This document shows, one piece after another, positions 52,512 through 61,300 of a DNA stretch of 64,000 nt (position 1 is its first letter; each line of letters opens with the position of its first letter). Position numbers and translations under genes: made by a program. The stretch lies in the NCBI RefSeq assembly GCF_000143885.2, contig NC_018581.1, positions 558,001 through 622,000 on the forward strand, given 5' to 3'. Under the pieces are notes generated by a model. The model ran no database searches and had not been told where the DNA came from. It saw only the letters and a program-made list of their open reading frames with translations. The DNA is from Gordonia sp. KTR9 (GTDB taxonomy: Bacteria > Actinomycetota > Actinomycetes > Mycobacteriales > Mycobacteriaceae).

Positions 52512-53816
52512 TCAGGGTCGTCCGTATACAGCTGTGGTCAGCAACTCTCCGAGGAAGTCGGTGACCTGGTCCAGGTCGGTGAGGTTGTCGTCACCGGCCA
52601 GTGCGCCCGCGATCGATCTCTCGATGGTCCACAGGATCACGGCGGCGAGTTCGTCGGCCGGCGGGCCGGCGACGGCGATCCCGGATCGCCGGTCAGTGGT
52701 GATCGTGTGCGCCAGATAGTCGGCCATCTGTGAGATCCCCTCCCGGTAGACCTCGCGGAGTTCGGGCCGCCTGGGCCACTCGAGCAGCGCGCTCGTCATC
52801 ACCGACGTGGTCTGGGCATCTATCCGTAGCCACTCCCGCAGCACCGTACGAACAGCGGATCTGTCGGCACGGTCGATGGTGTCGAGTGCCTTGAGTCGTT
52901 CGACCGTCGAGGCGGCCACCTCTCGGTAGAGTTCGGCGAACACCGCGTTCTTGTTGTCGAAATAGAAGTAGAACGTCGACCGGGACAGACCCGCCCGCTG
53001 CACGATTCGCGCGACGCTGAGCTTGTCGAGAGGAAGTTCCAGCAACAATTCGCGGAGCGAGTCCAGGATCGCGGTCGACCTCGTGTCGGCCTCCGCGGCG
53101 GCGGGCTGCTCGGCCTCTGGCCGGGCCCACCCGGGTGGCTCCACCGTGGGCGTTGTGATGCGATCCGCGGTCGCGCCGTCTGTCTGGTCCGGGGGACGCA
53201 GAACCGAGCGGGTGAGCCAGTCCACCGCGTCGACCGCGGACGAGAGGGCCGGGAGATGCGGATCGAGTCGGCGTGTGCAGACGTACATGACGCGTTCGAT
53301 GCCACAGACGAGCACGGTGGCGATCATCTCCGCCGGTGCGCCCTCGGGCGCGCGACCGCAATCGCGTTCGTGGCGGATCTGCTCTGCGACCCCCGTGACG
53401 AACCGGTCGAACGTGGGGCGCCACACCGTCTCGACGTCAGGGTTGGAGTGCATGTGCTCGACGACCGCACCGATGACGCCGCCGTGTGTCGCCCACATGT
53501 TCAGCGTGGGCGCGATGCTCGCCCGCATTCCGTGTGACCGGGCGCGACCCGGCGCGGTATCCCACAGTTGCGGGCCGTCGTAGGACTCGGCGAGCACGAG
53601 CTCGGCGAGGGCGACCAGCACGTCGTACTTCCCGGCGAAGTGGTGATAGAAGGCCGACCGGGAATGCGGTGTCCCGGAGATGATGTCGGCTATCGTCACG
53701 TCCTCGAACGACTTGTGCGCCAACAAGTCCTCCGTCGCGGAGAAGAACGAGGCCACGGTTGCGTCCGATGGCCTCGGCTCTCTACGACCTCGCGCCGACC
53801 CGCGAGCGACCCGCAC
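52512..53816 (-). CDS. Double TetR-family regulator (two TetR units in one chain)
   Basis: 434 aa, twice the usual TetR length. Unit 1 (about 1-210) has the HTH VTIADIISGTPHSRSAFYHHF; unit 2 (about 235-434) has the HTH LSVARIVQRAGLSRSTFYFYF. Both are followed by EthR-like helical domains and are joined by a Pro/Ala/Glu-rich linker. It should bind DNA as a pseudo-dimer from one chain, or as a dimer with four DNA-binding units. Start is GTG 53816, 3 bp after the SDR stop. It is the best candidate regulator of the TGTATGGTC promoters. Confidence 0.9.
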   Translation of the reverse strand: MRVARGSARGRREPRPSDATVASFFSATEDLLAHKSFEDVTIADIISGTPHSRSAFYHHFAGKYDVLVALAELVLAESYDGPQLWDTAPGRARSHGMRASIAPTLNMWATHGGVIGAVVEHMHSNPDVETVWRPTFDRFVTGVAEQIRHERDCGRAPEGAPAEMIATVLVCGIERVMYVCTRRLDPHLPALSSAVDAVDWLTRSVLRPPDQTDGATADRITTPTVEPPGWARPEAEQPAAAEADTRSTAILDSLRELLLELPLDKLSVARIVQRAGLSRSTFYFYFDNKNAVFAELYREVAASTVERLKALDTIDRADRSAVRTVLREWLRIDAQTTSVMTSALLEWPRRPELREVYREGISQMADYLAHTITTDRRSGIAVAGPPADELAAVILWTIERSIAGALAGDDNLTDLDQVTDFLGELLTTAVYGRP

Positions 53817-53819
53817 CGC

Positions 53820-54629
53820 TCAACTCAGCTTCGCCGAACTGCCGCATCCGACTATCCCGCCGTCGAGGGGGATCACCGAACCCGTCATGTACTTCCCGGC
53901 GGCGCTGGCGAGGAAGATGCTGAGAGCCGCGATGTCGTCGGGTTCGCCGAGGCGGCCCAAGGGGATTCCGTCGACCACCCTGTCGAGCGCCTCGGGATTC
54001 TCGGTGACGAACCGCATCATCCGGCTCTCGAACGGACCCGGTGCAATCGCGTTGACGGTGATCGATTCGGTGGCAAGCTTTTTCGCCAGATGCCTGGTGA
54101 GGTGATGGAGTCCCGCCTTGCTCGCCCCATAGCTGAAGCTGTCCATCTCCGGCACGTTGATCCCATCGGTCGAGCCGATGTTGATGATCGTGGCGCGACC
54201 GGATTCACGTGCGGCACTGCGTAGTCCGGGGAGCAGTGCGACGGTGAGGTGGAAGACGCCTTCGAGGTTGGTGTGCATCACCTTGTCCCATCCCGCGTCG
54301 GGGAACTCCTCGAGAGGAGCACCCCAGGTCACGCCCGCGTTGTTCACGACGATGTCGAGTCGTTCGTCCTCGGCCAGCACCTGCGCGGCCAGTGCGCGCG
54401 CAGATCCGGGATCGGAGACGTCGCCGACGATCCCCGTGGCCGAACCCGACTCCGACAACCGCGCCACCGCGGCATCGACGCCGGCCTGCTTGCGTGATGA
54501 CACGATGACGCGTGCGCCGGCTGCGGCGAAGCCCTCGGCGATCATCAGCCCGATTCCGCTCGTTCCGCCGGTCACGAGCGCTCGGGCGCCGGTGATGTCG
54601 AACAGTGGGTATGGCGAATTCCGGGTCAT
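53820..54629 (-). CDS. Short-chain dehydrogenase/reductase
   Basis: 269 aa. TGGTSGIGLMIA cofactor motif (about 16-27), NNAG, catalytic Ser in IGSTDG and YGASKAG. IAPGPFESRMM precedes the substrate loop; the end GKYMTGSVIPLDGGI is of the FabG type. ATG 54629 is chosen because GAGGAG stands about 6 bp upstream and because the frame-extending ATG at 54665 is part of the -10 element. First gene of an operon with the double TetR regulator and the MDR. Confidence 0.92.
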   Translation of the reverse strand: MTRNSPYPLFDITGARALVTGGTSGIGLMIAEGFAAAGARVIVSSRKQAGVDAAVARLSESGSATGIVGDVSDPGSARALAAQVLAEDERLDIVVNNAGVTWGAPLEEFPDAGWDKVMHTNLEGVFHLTVALLPGLRSAARESGRATIINIGSTDGINVPEMDSFSYGASKAGLHHLTRHLAKKLATESITVNAIAPGPFESRMMRFVTENPEALDRVVDGIPLGRLGEPDDIAALSIFLASAAGKYMTGSVIPLDGGIVGCGSSAKLS

Positions 54630-54660
54630 GGGTGCTCCTCGAACGGTCGGTGTACGGCCG

Positions 54661-54712
54661 ACCATACACCGTGTTCGGACACGTTGACTGTGTTTTGGAG
54701 CACAACTAGCGT
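54661..54712. promoter_or_regulatory. Divergent promoter region with TGTATGGTC element, copy 2
   Basis: On the minus strand TGTATGGTC (54661-54669, complement) is the likely -10 of the SDR operon and is preceded by the palindrome GTGTCCGAACAC. On the plus strand TTGACT (54684-54689) and TAGCGT (54707-54712) with 17-bp spacing fit a promoter for the MpaB gene. GTGTACGG and CCATACAC at about 54651-54669 form an imperfect inverted repeat, a possible TetR operator. Confidence 0.55.
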
Positions 54713-54799
54713 CGCAGCCAGTGCGAGGTCATAGTCCAGACCAGACCGCGCAAACCCGGCTCCCGGGCCTCAGCCGCAAGAACCGCAAGGAGGAATATC

Positions 54800-56119
54800 G
54801 TGACCGCTCAACTCATTCCGCAGATACGTGAGGGTTCGCTCGATGTGCCCGAGGGATTGCCCCGCGGCATCGACCTCGGACGCATCAACAATCGACAGGA
54901 AGCCGTGATGAAGTACGGCCGTGACTACGTGGAGCGCATGACCGATCATGCCCTCCTCGGCGACGATCACGCCTATCGCGCATTCCTGGATTTCAAGGAC
55001 AAGTCGAAGAACGCGTCCTGGAAGATGTTCGAGCAGGCCCTCGACCACGGCATCGATTCGCTCGACGATCCCTCGGACGGCCTGGTCGGATTGTTCGAAC
55101 AGCTCGACCACATCCCGGACTGGGTGGACTTCGATCAGCTGTATCGGGGTGCCGTCGCATACTGGCGTGTCGGCTCGGTGGCCGGCATGGTCCTGACGTA
55201 TTCGTCCATCGGAGCCGGCTTTTCGATGTACAGCTCGACACGGCCGGTTCTGTTCAGCGGCCGTCTGAAGGATGAGTCGGCCGTCGGTGGCAGACTGACC
55301 GAGAGCTTCCGCTACGTCGTCGCCGCGCACACCCCCGGCGGCATGCGCCGTGATCAGGACGGTTTCCGCCTGACCGCCAAGGTGCGCATGATCCACGCGG
55401 CGGTGCGGCACACGCTGAGCCATTCGCCGCATTGGGATTGGCCCAGTTGGGGACTGCCGATCAGCAACCTCGATTCGATGAACACCCAGGCGGGACAGTT
55501 CGGCACGCAGTTCGTCGACGGTGTCCGCGCCTCGGGGATCAGCATCAGCGATCGGGAAGAAGAGGACATCTTCGCGCTGTGCCGGTATGTGGGTTGGGTG
55601 ATCGGGGTGCCGGAGGCCGTGCTGCACACAAACCCCGACGACGCCCGGATGAAGGTGAATTTCCACAAGCTCATCGAGCTTCCGGCCGACGACCTCTGCC
55701 GAGACGTGGTCAAGACGATCATCGAGTACAGCACCGAGAAGCCGCCGGGCGACGTGGAGATCCTGCCCGGACCGGTGGCCGCGTTCATGACCACCGAGCG
55801 ACGGCGGCATCTGGCGTGGGCGCTGATCCGGAACTGGCAGCCCGACTACGTCAGCGAGATGCTCGACGTGGAACGCACCCCGTGGCGTTTCGCGCTGCCG
55901 ACAGTTCGCCCGCTGGTCAAGGCCTTTGACCGGGTGGCGCGAAAGCTGCCTCACGACGACGAGGCGAAGGCCTTCAGGACCCTCAGGCAGTTCACCACGG
56001 CGATCGCCACGCCGGAGGGCGGGAAGTCTGCCGAGGTCGCCGACCCGGACACGCTGACGAAAGACATCGCGGCCAACAAGGGCAAGGTCCCGAAGGCATC
56101 GATGCGATCGGCGGGCTGA
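54800..56119 (+). CDS. MpaB/DUF2236 family oxygenase-like protein
   Basis: 439 aa, alpha-helical DUF2236 protein, the family that includes latex clearing protein (Lcp) and fungal MpaB oxygenase. The Arg/His-containing helix RLTAKVRMIHAAVRHTL (about 190-206) is where family members bind heme. AGGMVLTYSSIGAGFSMY-like hydrophobic helices lie before it. No signal peptide is seen, unlike secreted Lcp, so it should be intracellular. The substrate is unknown. The GTG start follows AAGGAGGA. It is divergent from the regulator operon and followed by a ferredoxin gene. Confidence 0.85.
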   Translation: MTAQLIPQIREGSLDVPEGLPRGIDLGRINNRQEAVMKYGRDYVERMTDHALLGDDHAYRAFLDFKDKSKNASWKMFEQALDHGIDSLDDPSDGLVGLFEQLDHIPDWVDFDQLYRGAVAYWRVGSVAGMVLTYSSIGAGFSMYSSTRPVLFSGRLKDESAVGGRLTESFRYVVAAHTPGGMRRDQDGFRLTAKVRMIHAAVRHTLSHSPHWDWPSWGLPISNLDSMNTQAGQFGTQFVDGVRASGISISDREEEDIFALCRYVGWVIGVPEAVLHTNPDDARMKVNFHKLIELPADDLCRDVVKTIIEYSTEKPPGDVEILPGPVAAFMTTERRRHLAWALIRNWQPDYVSEMLDVERTPWRFALPTVRPLVKAFDRVARKLPHDDEAKAFRTLRQFTTAIATPEGGKSAEVADPDTLTKDIAANKGKVPKASMRSAG

Positions 56120-56210
56120 CGAGCGTGGTGGTGCGGGGAGTCCCAAGTCCCCGCACCCCTGCTCGGGTTCGTCCGTAGCCGTCCCGTCCCGGAGTACCGA
56201 GGTATTCGAC

Positions 56211-56405
56211 ATGAAGGTGACCATCGACCTACCGGCCTGTTTCGGTCTGGGTGCGTGTGAAGCCGCCGCGTCCTACGTGTTCGAGGTGGGTGACGACGGC
56301 AAGGTTCATCTGCTGGACCCGGGCGGACCACTCGAGGCCTACCGCGAACAGATCGAGGAGGCGGTCGACGACTGCCCGATGCGGGCGCTCCGAGTCGAGG
56401 GTTGA
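56211..56405 (+). CDS. Small [3Fe-4S]/[4Fe-4S] ferredoxin
   Basis: 64 aa. Cys ligands in ACFGLGAC and DDCPMRAL match P450-type single-cluster ferredoxins. It ends just before a broken SDR gene. A dedicated P450 is not next to it, so the electron acceptor is unknown; the upstream MpaB-type protein is a neighbour on the same strand, 91 bp away. Confidence 0.88.
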   Translation: MKVTIDLPACFGLGACEAAASYVFEVGDDGKVHLLDPGGPLEAYREQIEEAVDDCPMRALRVEG

Positions 56406-56408
56406 GGT

Positions 56409-56778
56409 CGCGCCCACCCTGGAACTCAGTGAAGAGGACAACATCTCCTCGACCGCGGGCATGGTATCCATCGTCGGGTCCCCGAATGTCGCCTACGTTG
56501 GCAGCAAGTTCGCCTCGCGCGGGATGACCAAACATGTTGCCGTGCAATACGGTCCCGACAACATCCGGGTGAACTCGGTCCATCCCGGTTATATCAAGAC
56601 CCCGATGATGGCGGCCGCGAGCGGTGCCGATGGCGGTGGAATCGTTCCGTCGATTCCCCTCCGGCGGATGGCCGAACCCGAAGAGGTGTCCAAACTGGTC
56701 CTCTTCCTGGCCTCCGATGACTCGTCATACATCAGCGGTATGGAGCACGTCATCGACGCGGGTCTGACAGCGCAGTAG
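56409..56778 (+). pseudogene. SDR gene fragment lacking its N-terminal half
   Basis: The frame encodes only the second half of a classical SDR. NISSTAGM (catalytic Ser) is followed by YVGSKFASRG (Tyr-Lys), IRVNSVHPGYIKTPMM and the C-terminal YISGMEHVIDAGLTAQ. The Rossmann nucleotide-binding half (about 130 residues) is absent, and no start codon or ribosome-binding site is suitably placed. The join near 56440 lies directly behind the ferredoxin stop codon. It reads as a deletion remnant; the intact part remains free of stops, so the loss may be recent. Confidence 0.8.
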
Positions 56779-56822
56779 ATTCCGCTCTTCCCGGTGACCC
56801 GGCGACGAGTCCGTTCGTCGGG

Positions 56823-57188
56823 TCACCGAGACGCGTCGGCACGCGACCGCGGCCTGAACCGAGGTACCGGCCTGAAGTCCGGAACCGGCGTGGTCTCCAG
56901 CCGTGCCCGGAGGTAGACACCGTCGAACCACCCATGGCATTCCGCGAACGAGAACAGTTCGCGGAGGTCGTCGTGCCATCGTCGGTCCTCGCCCAGGGAC
57001 TGCAGCCACATCGAGTTGATGTGTGCGGAGTCGCCGTCGACGTAGCCGATCCCTCGTCGACGCAACTGCTCCGAGGTCTCTGTGCCGTCCAGCGTGGTGC
57101 TGACCGACAGCGTCCGCAGGTCTGCTCGCTCGTGGACGCGAACGGTATGGGGTTCGACGCGAATTCTCATGGGGCTGTTCCAGATCAT
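56823..57188 (-). CDS. Hypothetical protein, about 121 aa
   Basis: No family is recognised. The N-terminal part (MIWNSPMRIRVEPHTVRVHE) suggests beta strands. The central SAHINSMWLQSLGEDRRWHDD and LFSFAECHGWFDGVYLRARLE look like a structured, acid-rich domain, and the C-terminus is Arg/Pro-rich. The frame is open upstream into the acyl-CoA synthetase gene. ATG 57188 is close to that gene's stop (57203), so translation may be coupled; MRIRV at 57170 is an alternative. Confidence 0.5.
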   Translation of the reverse strand: MIWNSPMRIRVEPHTVRVHERADLRTLSVSTTLDGTETSEQLRRRGIGYVDGDSAHINSMWLQSLGEDRRWHDDLRELFSFAECHGWFDGVYLRARLETTPVPDFRPVPRFRPRSRADASR

Positions 57189-57202
57189 CGAGTGCCGCGA
57201 GA

Positions 57203-59047
57203 TCAGCGGGCCGAGGATGAATAGATGTCGTCGATGATGTCTGCGTACTTCGTGGCGACGCCACGTCGCTTGAGTTTCATCGTAGGGGTGAGTTCTTCCG
57301 AATCGGGCAGCCACTCGTCGGCGAGCAGGCGATACTGCTTGATCTGCTCGACGCGCGAGAGCTGCGCGTTGGCCCGTGCGACCGCCTCGTCGATCTCGGT
57401 GCGCAGGGACGCGTTCTCGACGAGGTCTGCCGACGACGTGTCGGCAAGTCCGTGCGAAGCGGCGAAAGTGCGTGCCGCATCGGGGTCGAGCACGAGGAGG
57501 GCCACGTTGTACGGACGACGGTCACCGACCACGCACGCTTGACCGATGAGCGGCGAGGCGCTCTTCAGTTTGCTCTCGATGTTGACCGGTGACATGTTCT
57601 TGCCGGCCGCGTTGATGATGAGTTCCTTCTTGCGGTCGACGATGGTGACCCAGCCCTCGTCGTCGATCTGGGCGATGTCACCGGTGTGGAGCCAGCCGAA
57701 CTCGTCGATCGCTTCTGCGGTCTTCTCGGGGGCCTTGCGGTAGCCGCGCATGACGTGCGGGCCGCGCAGCAGGAGTTCGCCGTCGTCGGCGAGCTTGGCT
57801 TCCGTTCCCGGTTGTGCCAGGCCGACTTTGCCCACACGGATGTCGGTGGGGATGTTGGTGAACCCGAGCGCGCCGGTCTCCGACATCCCGAAACCCTCTT
57901 GCAGCGGCAGTCCGAGTGCGAGAAAGAACTCGTGTACCGCAGGTGCGATCGGCGCTGCGCCCGTCATGAGCAGCTCGACACGGTCCAGGCCGAGCTGGGC
58001 CCGCAGGCCGGCGAAGACGCGTTCGTCCGCGGCACCCACCGCATCTTCGAGGTCTGCGGGGACCGGCTCCCGGCGCTGCTGGATCTGGACGAGACGGGTC
58101 GCAGCGTCCACCGCGTCCGACGTCGCTTCACGTTGTCCGTCCGGCAGCGCCGCGAACCGCGCCATGAGACCCGCGCGGAGTTTCTCCCAGATCCGTGGAA
58201 CACCCAGGAACCAGGTGGGACGCGCCTGCGCCACTGCGGCGAACACGGTCGTCGCGTCGCGGACGGTCGTGATGGGCCAGCCCGTGACCGTCGCCAGATA
58301 GTGGGAGAAGACCCGGTCGGCGGCATGCGCGGTGGGCAGGTAGCTGATGGCGGCTCCCTCTGCGACGAACGGGAACCGGAGGTTGCACGTGTACATCACG
58401 AACATCAGGTTGGCGTGGGTGAGTTCGACGCCCTTGGGATCTCCGGTGGTGCCGGAGGTGTAGATCAGCGTGGCCAGGTCGCTCGCACCGACCGAACGCC
58501 AGGTCTTCTCGAAATCGAAGTCCGCCGTACGCCGGTCACGAAGATCGTCGAGTGAGGTGATGGTGGCGGGACCGTTGTCGTGCACCGTGGATTCGTCGGC
58601 GGGACCCGTGATCACGATGTGCTTGACGGCGGGCGCCGCGGTGCGCTGGAGGACTCCGAGGAAGGCGGGATCGGCGACGACGACGGAGTTGCCGGCGTTG
58701 TCGAACAGGTAGCTGATCTGGTCCGGCGCGGAGGTGAGGTAGATCGAGAACGGGGTCGCGCCGAGGTGCAGCACCGCCATGTCGACGATGTGGAATTCGG
58801 GACTGTTCGGCAGCATGATCGCCACCGTGTCACCGCGCCCGACGCCGATGGCGGCGAGGCCGCTCGCGACTTCCTCTACCGCCGTGCGGTATTCCGACCA
58901 GGTGAGGCTACGGTCCTCGCCGAACGCGATCAGGGCAGGCAGGTCGCGCCGGCTTGCGGCCGTCGCCTGAAACGCCTCGACCAGAGTGGTCGCCGAGATC
59001 CCCGGGGTGGCAACGGGTGCGGATGGGGCTTGGGGTGCTTGTGTCAT
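57203..59047 (-). CDS. Long-chain acyl-CoA synthetase (FadD15-like)
   Basis: 614 aa. LIYTSGTTGDPKGVELTH (about 185-202), the SYLPTAHAADR segment, a long insert MARFAALPDGQREATSD to VFAGLRAQLG, GFGMSETGALG and the C-terminal DRKKELIINAAGKNMSP are typical of the long-form actinobacterial FadD15/AcsL proteins. It makes CoA esters of fatty or other hydrophobic acids. ATG 59047 is chosen by similarity (MTQAPQAPSAP); the frame is open upstream. It follows the Baeyer-Villiger gene by 46 bp and is probably cotranscribed. Confidence 0.9.
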   Translation of the reverse strand: MTQAPQAPSAPVATPGISATTLVEAFQATAASRRDLPALIAFGEDRSLTWSEYRTAVEEVASGLAAIGVGRGDTVAIMLPNSPEFHIVDMAVLHLGATPFSIYLTSAPDQISYLFDNAGNSVVVADPAFLGVLQRTAAPAVKHIVITGPADESTVHDNGPATITSLDDLRDRRTADFDFEKTWRSVGASDLATLIYTSGTTGDPKGVELTHANLMFVMYTCNLRFPFVAEGAAISYLPTAHAADRVFSHYLATVTGWPITTVRDATTVFAAVAQARPTWFLGVPRIWEKLRAGLMARFAALPDGQREATSDAVDAATRLVQIQQRREPVPADLEDAVGAADERVFAGLRAQLGLDRVELLMTGAAPIAPAVHEFFLALGLPLQEGFGMSETGALGFTNIPTDIRVGKVGLAQPGTEAKLADDGELLLRGPHVMRGYRKAPEKTAEAIDEFGWLHTGDIAQIDDEGWVTIVDRKKELIINAAGKNMSPVNIESKLKSASPLIGQACVVGDRRPYNVALLVLDPDAARTFAASHGLADTSSADLVENASLRTEIDEAVARANAQLSRVEQIKQYRLLADEWLPDSEELTPTMKLKRRGVATKYADIIDDIYSSSAR

Positions 59048-59093
59048 CGTGTTCTGCCTCGATTGCGATGGGGAAACGGGAGGGTGACGGGAC

Positions 59094-61115
59094 TCAGTGG
59101 GTGAGCTGTTCGGCACCGTCGGAGGACGGCTCGTGCGCCGTGACCTCGGCGCGGGTCGTGACGTACTCGGACAGATCGGGCTCGTGGACCCGGCGCCAGT
59201 AATCGACGTACCGCCACGGGCTGTTGGTGACGATGCGGCCCCGCGCGTTGCGGTAGTACGTCGTGGTGCCACCGAAGTGCCACACCGTGTCCTCGAGCGC
59301 GTCGTCGAGCTCGCGGTTGTAGGCGTCGAACGCCTCGGGCCGGACCTCGACGGTCTCCAATCCCTCGTCGACCATCGCGCTGAGCAGCGCCGTCACGTAT
59401 TGGATCTGCATCTCGGTTCCGGCGATGACGGTTCCGCCGTGGCCGGTGTTGGTGTTGGGTCCGTACAGACAGAAGAAGTTGGGGAAGCCCGGCACGGTGA
59501 TGCCGAGGTGCGCCCGCCCGTCGTCGGCGCCCCAGGCCTCCCGGAGGGTCTGCCCGTTCCGGCCCCGGACCGTGATCGATCCGAGGACGTCCACCGATTT
59601 GAATCCCGTTGCGAGGACCAGTACATCGGCGTCGAAATCAACCCCGTCCTCGGTGCGGACCCCGCTCGCGGTGACGGTGTCGATCCCGGTGGTGACCAGA
59701 TCGACGTTGTCGCGGCGGATCGTCCGGAACCATCCGGCGTCGATGAGCAGGCGCTTCCCGTACGGCGGGTAGTCGGGCAGGCTCTTCTCGAGAAGATCTG
59801 GGCGACCGGCCAATTCGCTCTCGATGTACGCGGTCAACATGGCACGGAGCCGGTCGTTTCCCTTGTTGATCGCGCGCCCGAGATGCGGGTAGTCGCGATC
59901 CACCTGCAGAAGCCGCCAGACCTTGTCGCCCATGCGCCAGAACAACCGCGCCCGGTACCAGGCCAGATAGAACGGTACGTGCTTGTTGAGCCAGTGGGCG
60001 GTCTCGCCGACTGCCCGACCCTTGAGTGGGTGCGGCATCGCCCATTGCGGCGTCCGCTGGAAGACCCGTACTTGCGCTGCCTCCTCCGCGGCGGCCGGAA
60101 CGAACTGCATGGCGCTCGCACCCGTGCCCACGACGGCGACGCGCTTGCCCCGGAGGTCGACGGCCGGGTCCCACTGCGCGGTGTGCAGTACCGGCCCGTG
60201 GAAGTCCGACAGGCCCGGCAGGTCGGGGATGCTCGGCTGGTTCAGGAGCCCGACCGCGCTGACGACGGCTGTGGCGCTGAGGGTCTCGACGTCACCGGTG
60301 ACCGTCGAGCGCAGGTCGAGCGTCCAGCGGGACGCGGTGGAGTCGAACTCGGCGTGATCGACGACCGTTGCGAACCTCGTGCGGGAGAGGACGCCGTGGC
60401 GCTCGGCCAGTTCCCGCCAGTATGCGGCGAGTTCGTTCTGTGGTGCGAAGTAGCTGGACCAGTCCGGATTCTGGTCGAAGGACAGTGCGTAGAGATAGCT
60501 CGGCGTGTCGACTCCGCAACCCGGGTACACGTTTTCGTGCCAGGTACCGCCCACGTCGTCGTTCTTGTCGATGAGGACGTAGTCGATTCCCGCCTGCTGC
60601 AGACGGATCGCCATCGCGAGGCCGGAGATCCCCGCCCCGACGATGGCGACCCGGAAGTCCTGGGGCGGCGTATTCGCGGGTTCGGAATGGCGTGGGTAGA
60701 GGCCCATCTCCTCGCCCAGTAGCTGTCCGTAGTCGTCCGGCAACTTCTCGGCGAGCATCACCGACAGGATGCGCGACAGGCGTTCGGGCGCCGGCGGGGC
60801 GGCGACCTCGAGATCACCGTCGCGCCACGAGCGGAGAACCGCCGCCGCCTCGCGCCGGATGCGGTACGCGAGTTCGGCCTCGAATCCGCCGGTGTCATGG
60901 TCGCCGAGATCGGGCGGGGCGGTCGGCAGGAACGGGTCCTCGATCCAGCGGTCGTCACCGGTCAGCAGTGCCAGCGACCCCAGCAGGATGGGCAGGTTCG
61001 CCTCCTCGAGTGCTTCGGCGAGCTGGTCGTCGGTGAAGTCGGCGTCCGGACGGAACGCACCCTCGGGAGCGTCACTCCAGTCGGGGACGAGACGGGGGGA
61101 ACTGGACTCAGGCAT
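59094..61115 (-). CDS. Type I Baeyer-Villiger monooxygenase
   Basis: 673 aa flavoprotein. The first Rossmann motif is VAIVGAGISGLAMA (about 152-165), the type I fingerprint FxGxxxHxxxW[P/D] is FHGPVLHTAQWD from Phe305, and the second Rossmann motif is VAVVGTGASAMQF. An N-terminal extension of about 145 residues precedes the FAD domain, as in cyclopentadecanone- or steroid-type enzymes. It inserts oxygen next to a carbonyl, turning a ketone into an ester or lactone with NADPH and O2. The conserved promoter at 61123-61152 reads directly into it. The synthetase downstream could activate the acid released after hydrolysis. Confidence 0.93.
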   Translation of the reverse strand: MPESSSPRLVPDWSDAPEGAFRPDADFTDDQLAEALEEANLPILLGSLALLTGDDRWIEDPFLPTAPPDLGDHDTGGFEAELAYRIRREAAAVLRSWRDGDLEVAAPPAPERLSRILSVMLAEKLPDDYGQLLGEEMGLYPRHSEPANTPPQDFRVAIVGAGISGLAMAIRLQQAGIDYVLIDKNDDVGGTWHENVYPGCGVDTPSYLYALSFDQNPDWSSYFAPQNELAAYWRELAERHGVLSRTRFATVVDHAEFDSTASRWTLDLRSTVTGDVETLSATAVVSAVGLLNQPSIPDLPGLSDFHGPVLHTAQWDPAVDLRGKRVAVVGTGASAMQFVPAAAEEAAQVRVFQRTPQWAMPHPLKGRAVGETAHWLNKHVPFYLAWYRARLFWRMGDKVWRLLQVDRDYPHLGRAINKGNDRLRAMLTAYIESELAGRPDLLEKSLPDYPPYGKRLLIDAGWFRTIRRDNVDLVTTGIDTVTASGVRTEDGVDFDADVLVLATGFKSVDVLGSITVRGRNGQTLREAWGADDGRAHLGITVPGFPNFFCLYGPNTNTGHGGTVIAGTEMQIQYVTALLSAMVDEGLETVEVRPEAFDAYNRELDDALEDTVWHFGGTTTYYRNARGRIVTNSPWRYVDYWRRVHEPDLSEYVTTRAEVTAHEPSSDGAEQLTH

Positions 61116-61122
61116 ACGCTAG

Positions 61123-61152
61123 ACCATACAATCTGTTCAGACGTGGTGTCAA
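61123..61152 (-). promoter_or_regulatory. Promoter with TGTATGGTC element, copy 3
   Basis: On the minus strand TTGACA (61152-61147) and TATGGT (61128-61123) are 18 bp apart, just upstream of the Baeyer-Villiger gene. TGTGATTGACACCAC and TGTATGGTC are shared with 50525-50560. The palindrome TCTGAACAGA lies between the -35 and -10. Confidence 0.6.
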
Positions 61153-61300
61153 TCACAATTCCGGTCCGACTCCGTCGCACCCGGGACTGATTCCACCGCG
61201 CACTATCGGGGACCGGAAGACTCAGCTGCGCAGTATTTTTCGCGGCTTCTCTGCGGACAACCCATCGTCTCGACAGATCGACAGACAGGATCACTCACCA

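Noticed and set aside
56725..57264. Minus-strand frame overlapping the 121-aa hypothetical protein
   Set aside because: Its composition is shadow-like and it overlaps the SDR fragment; the other minus frame has better residue patterning.
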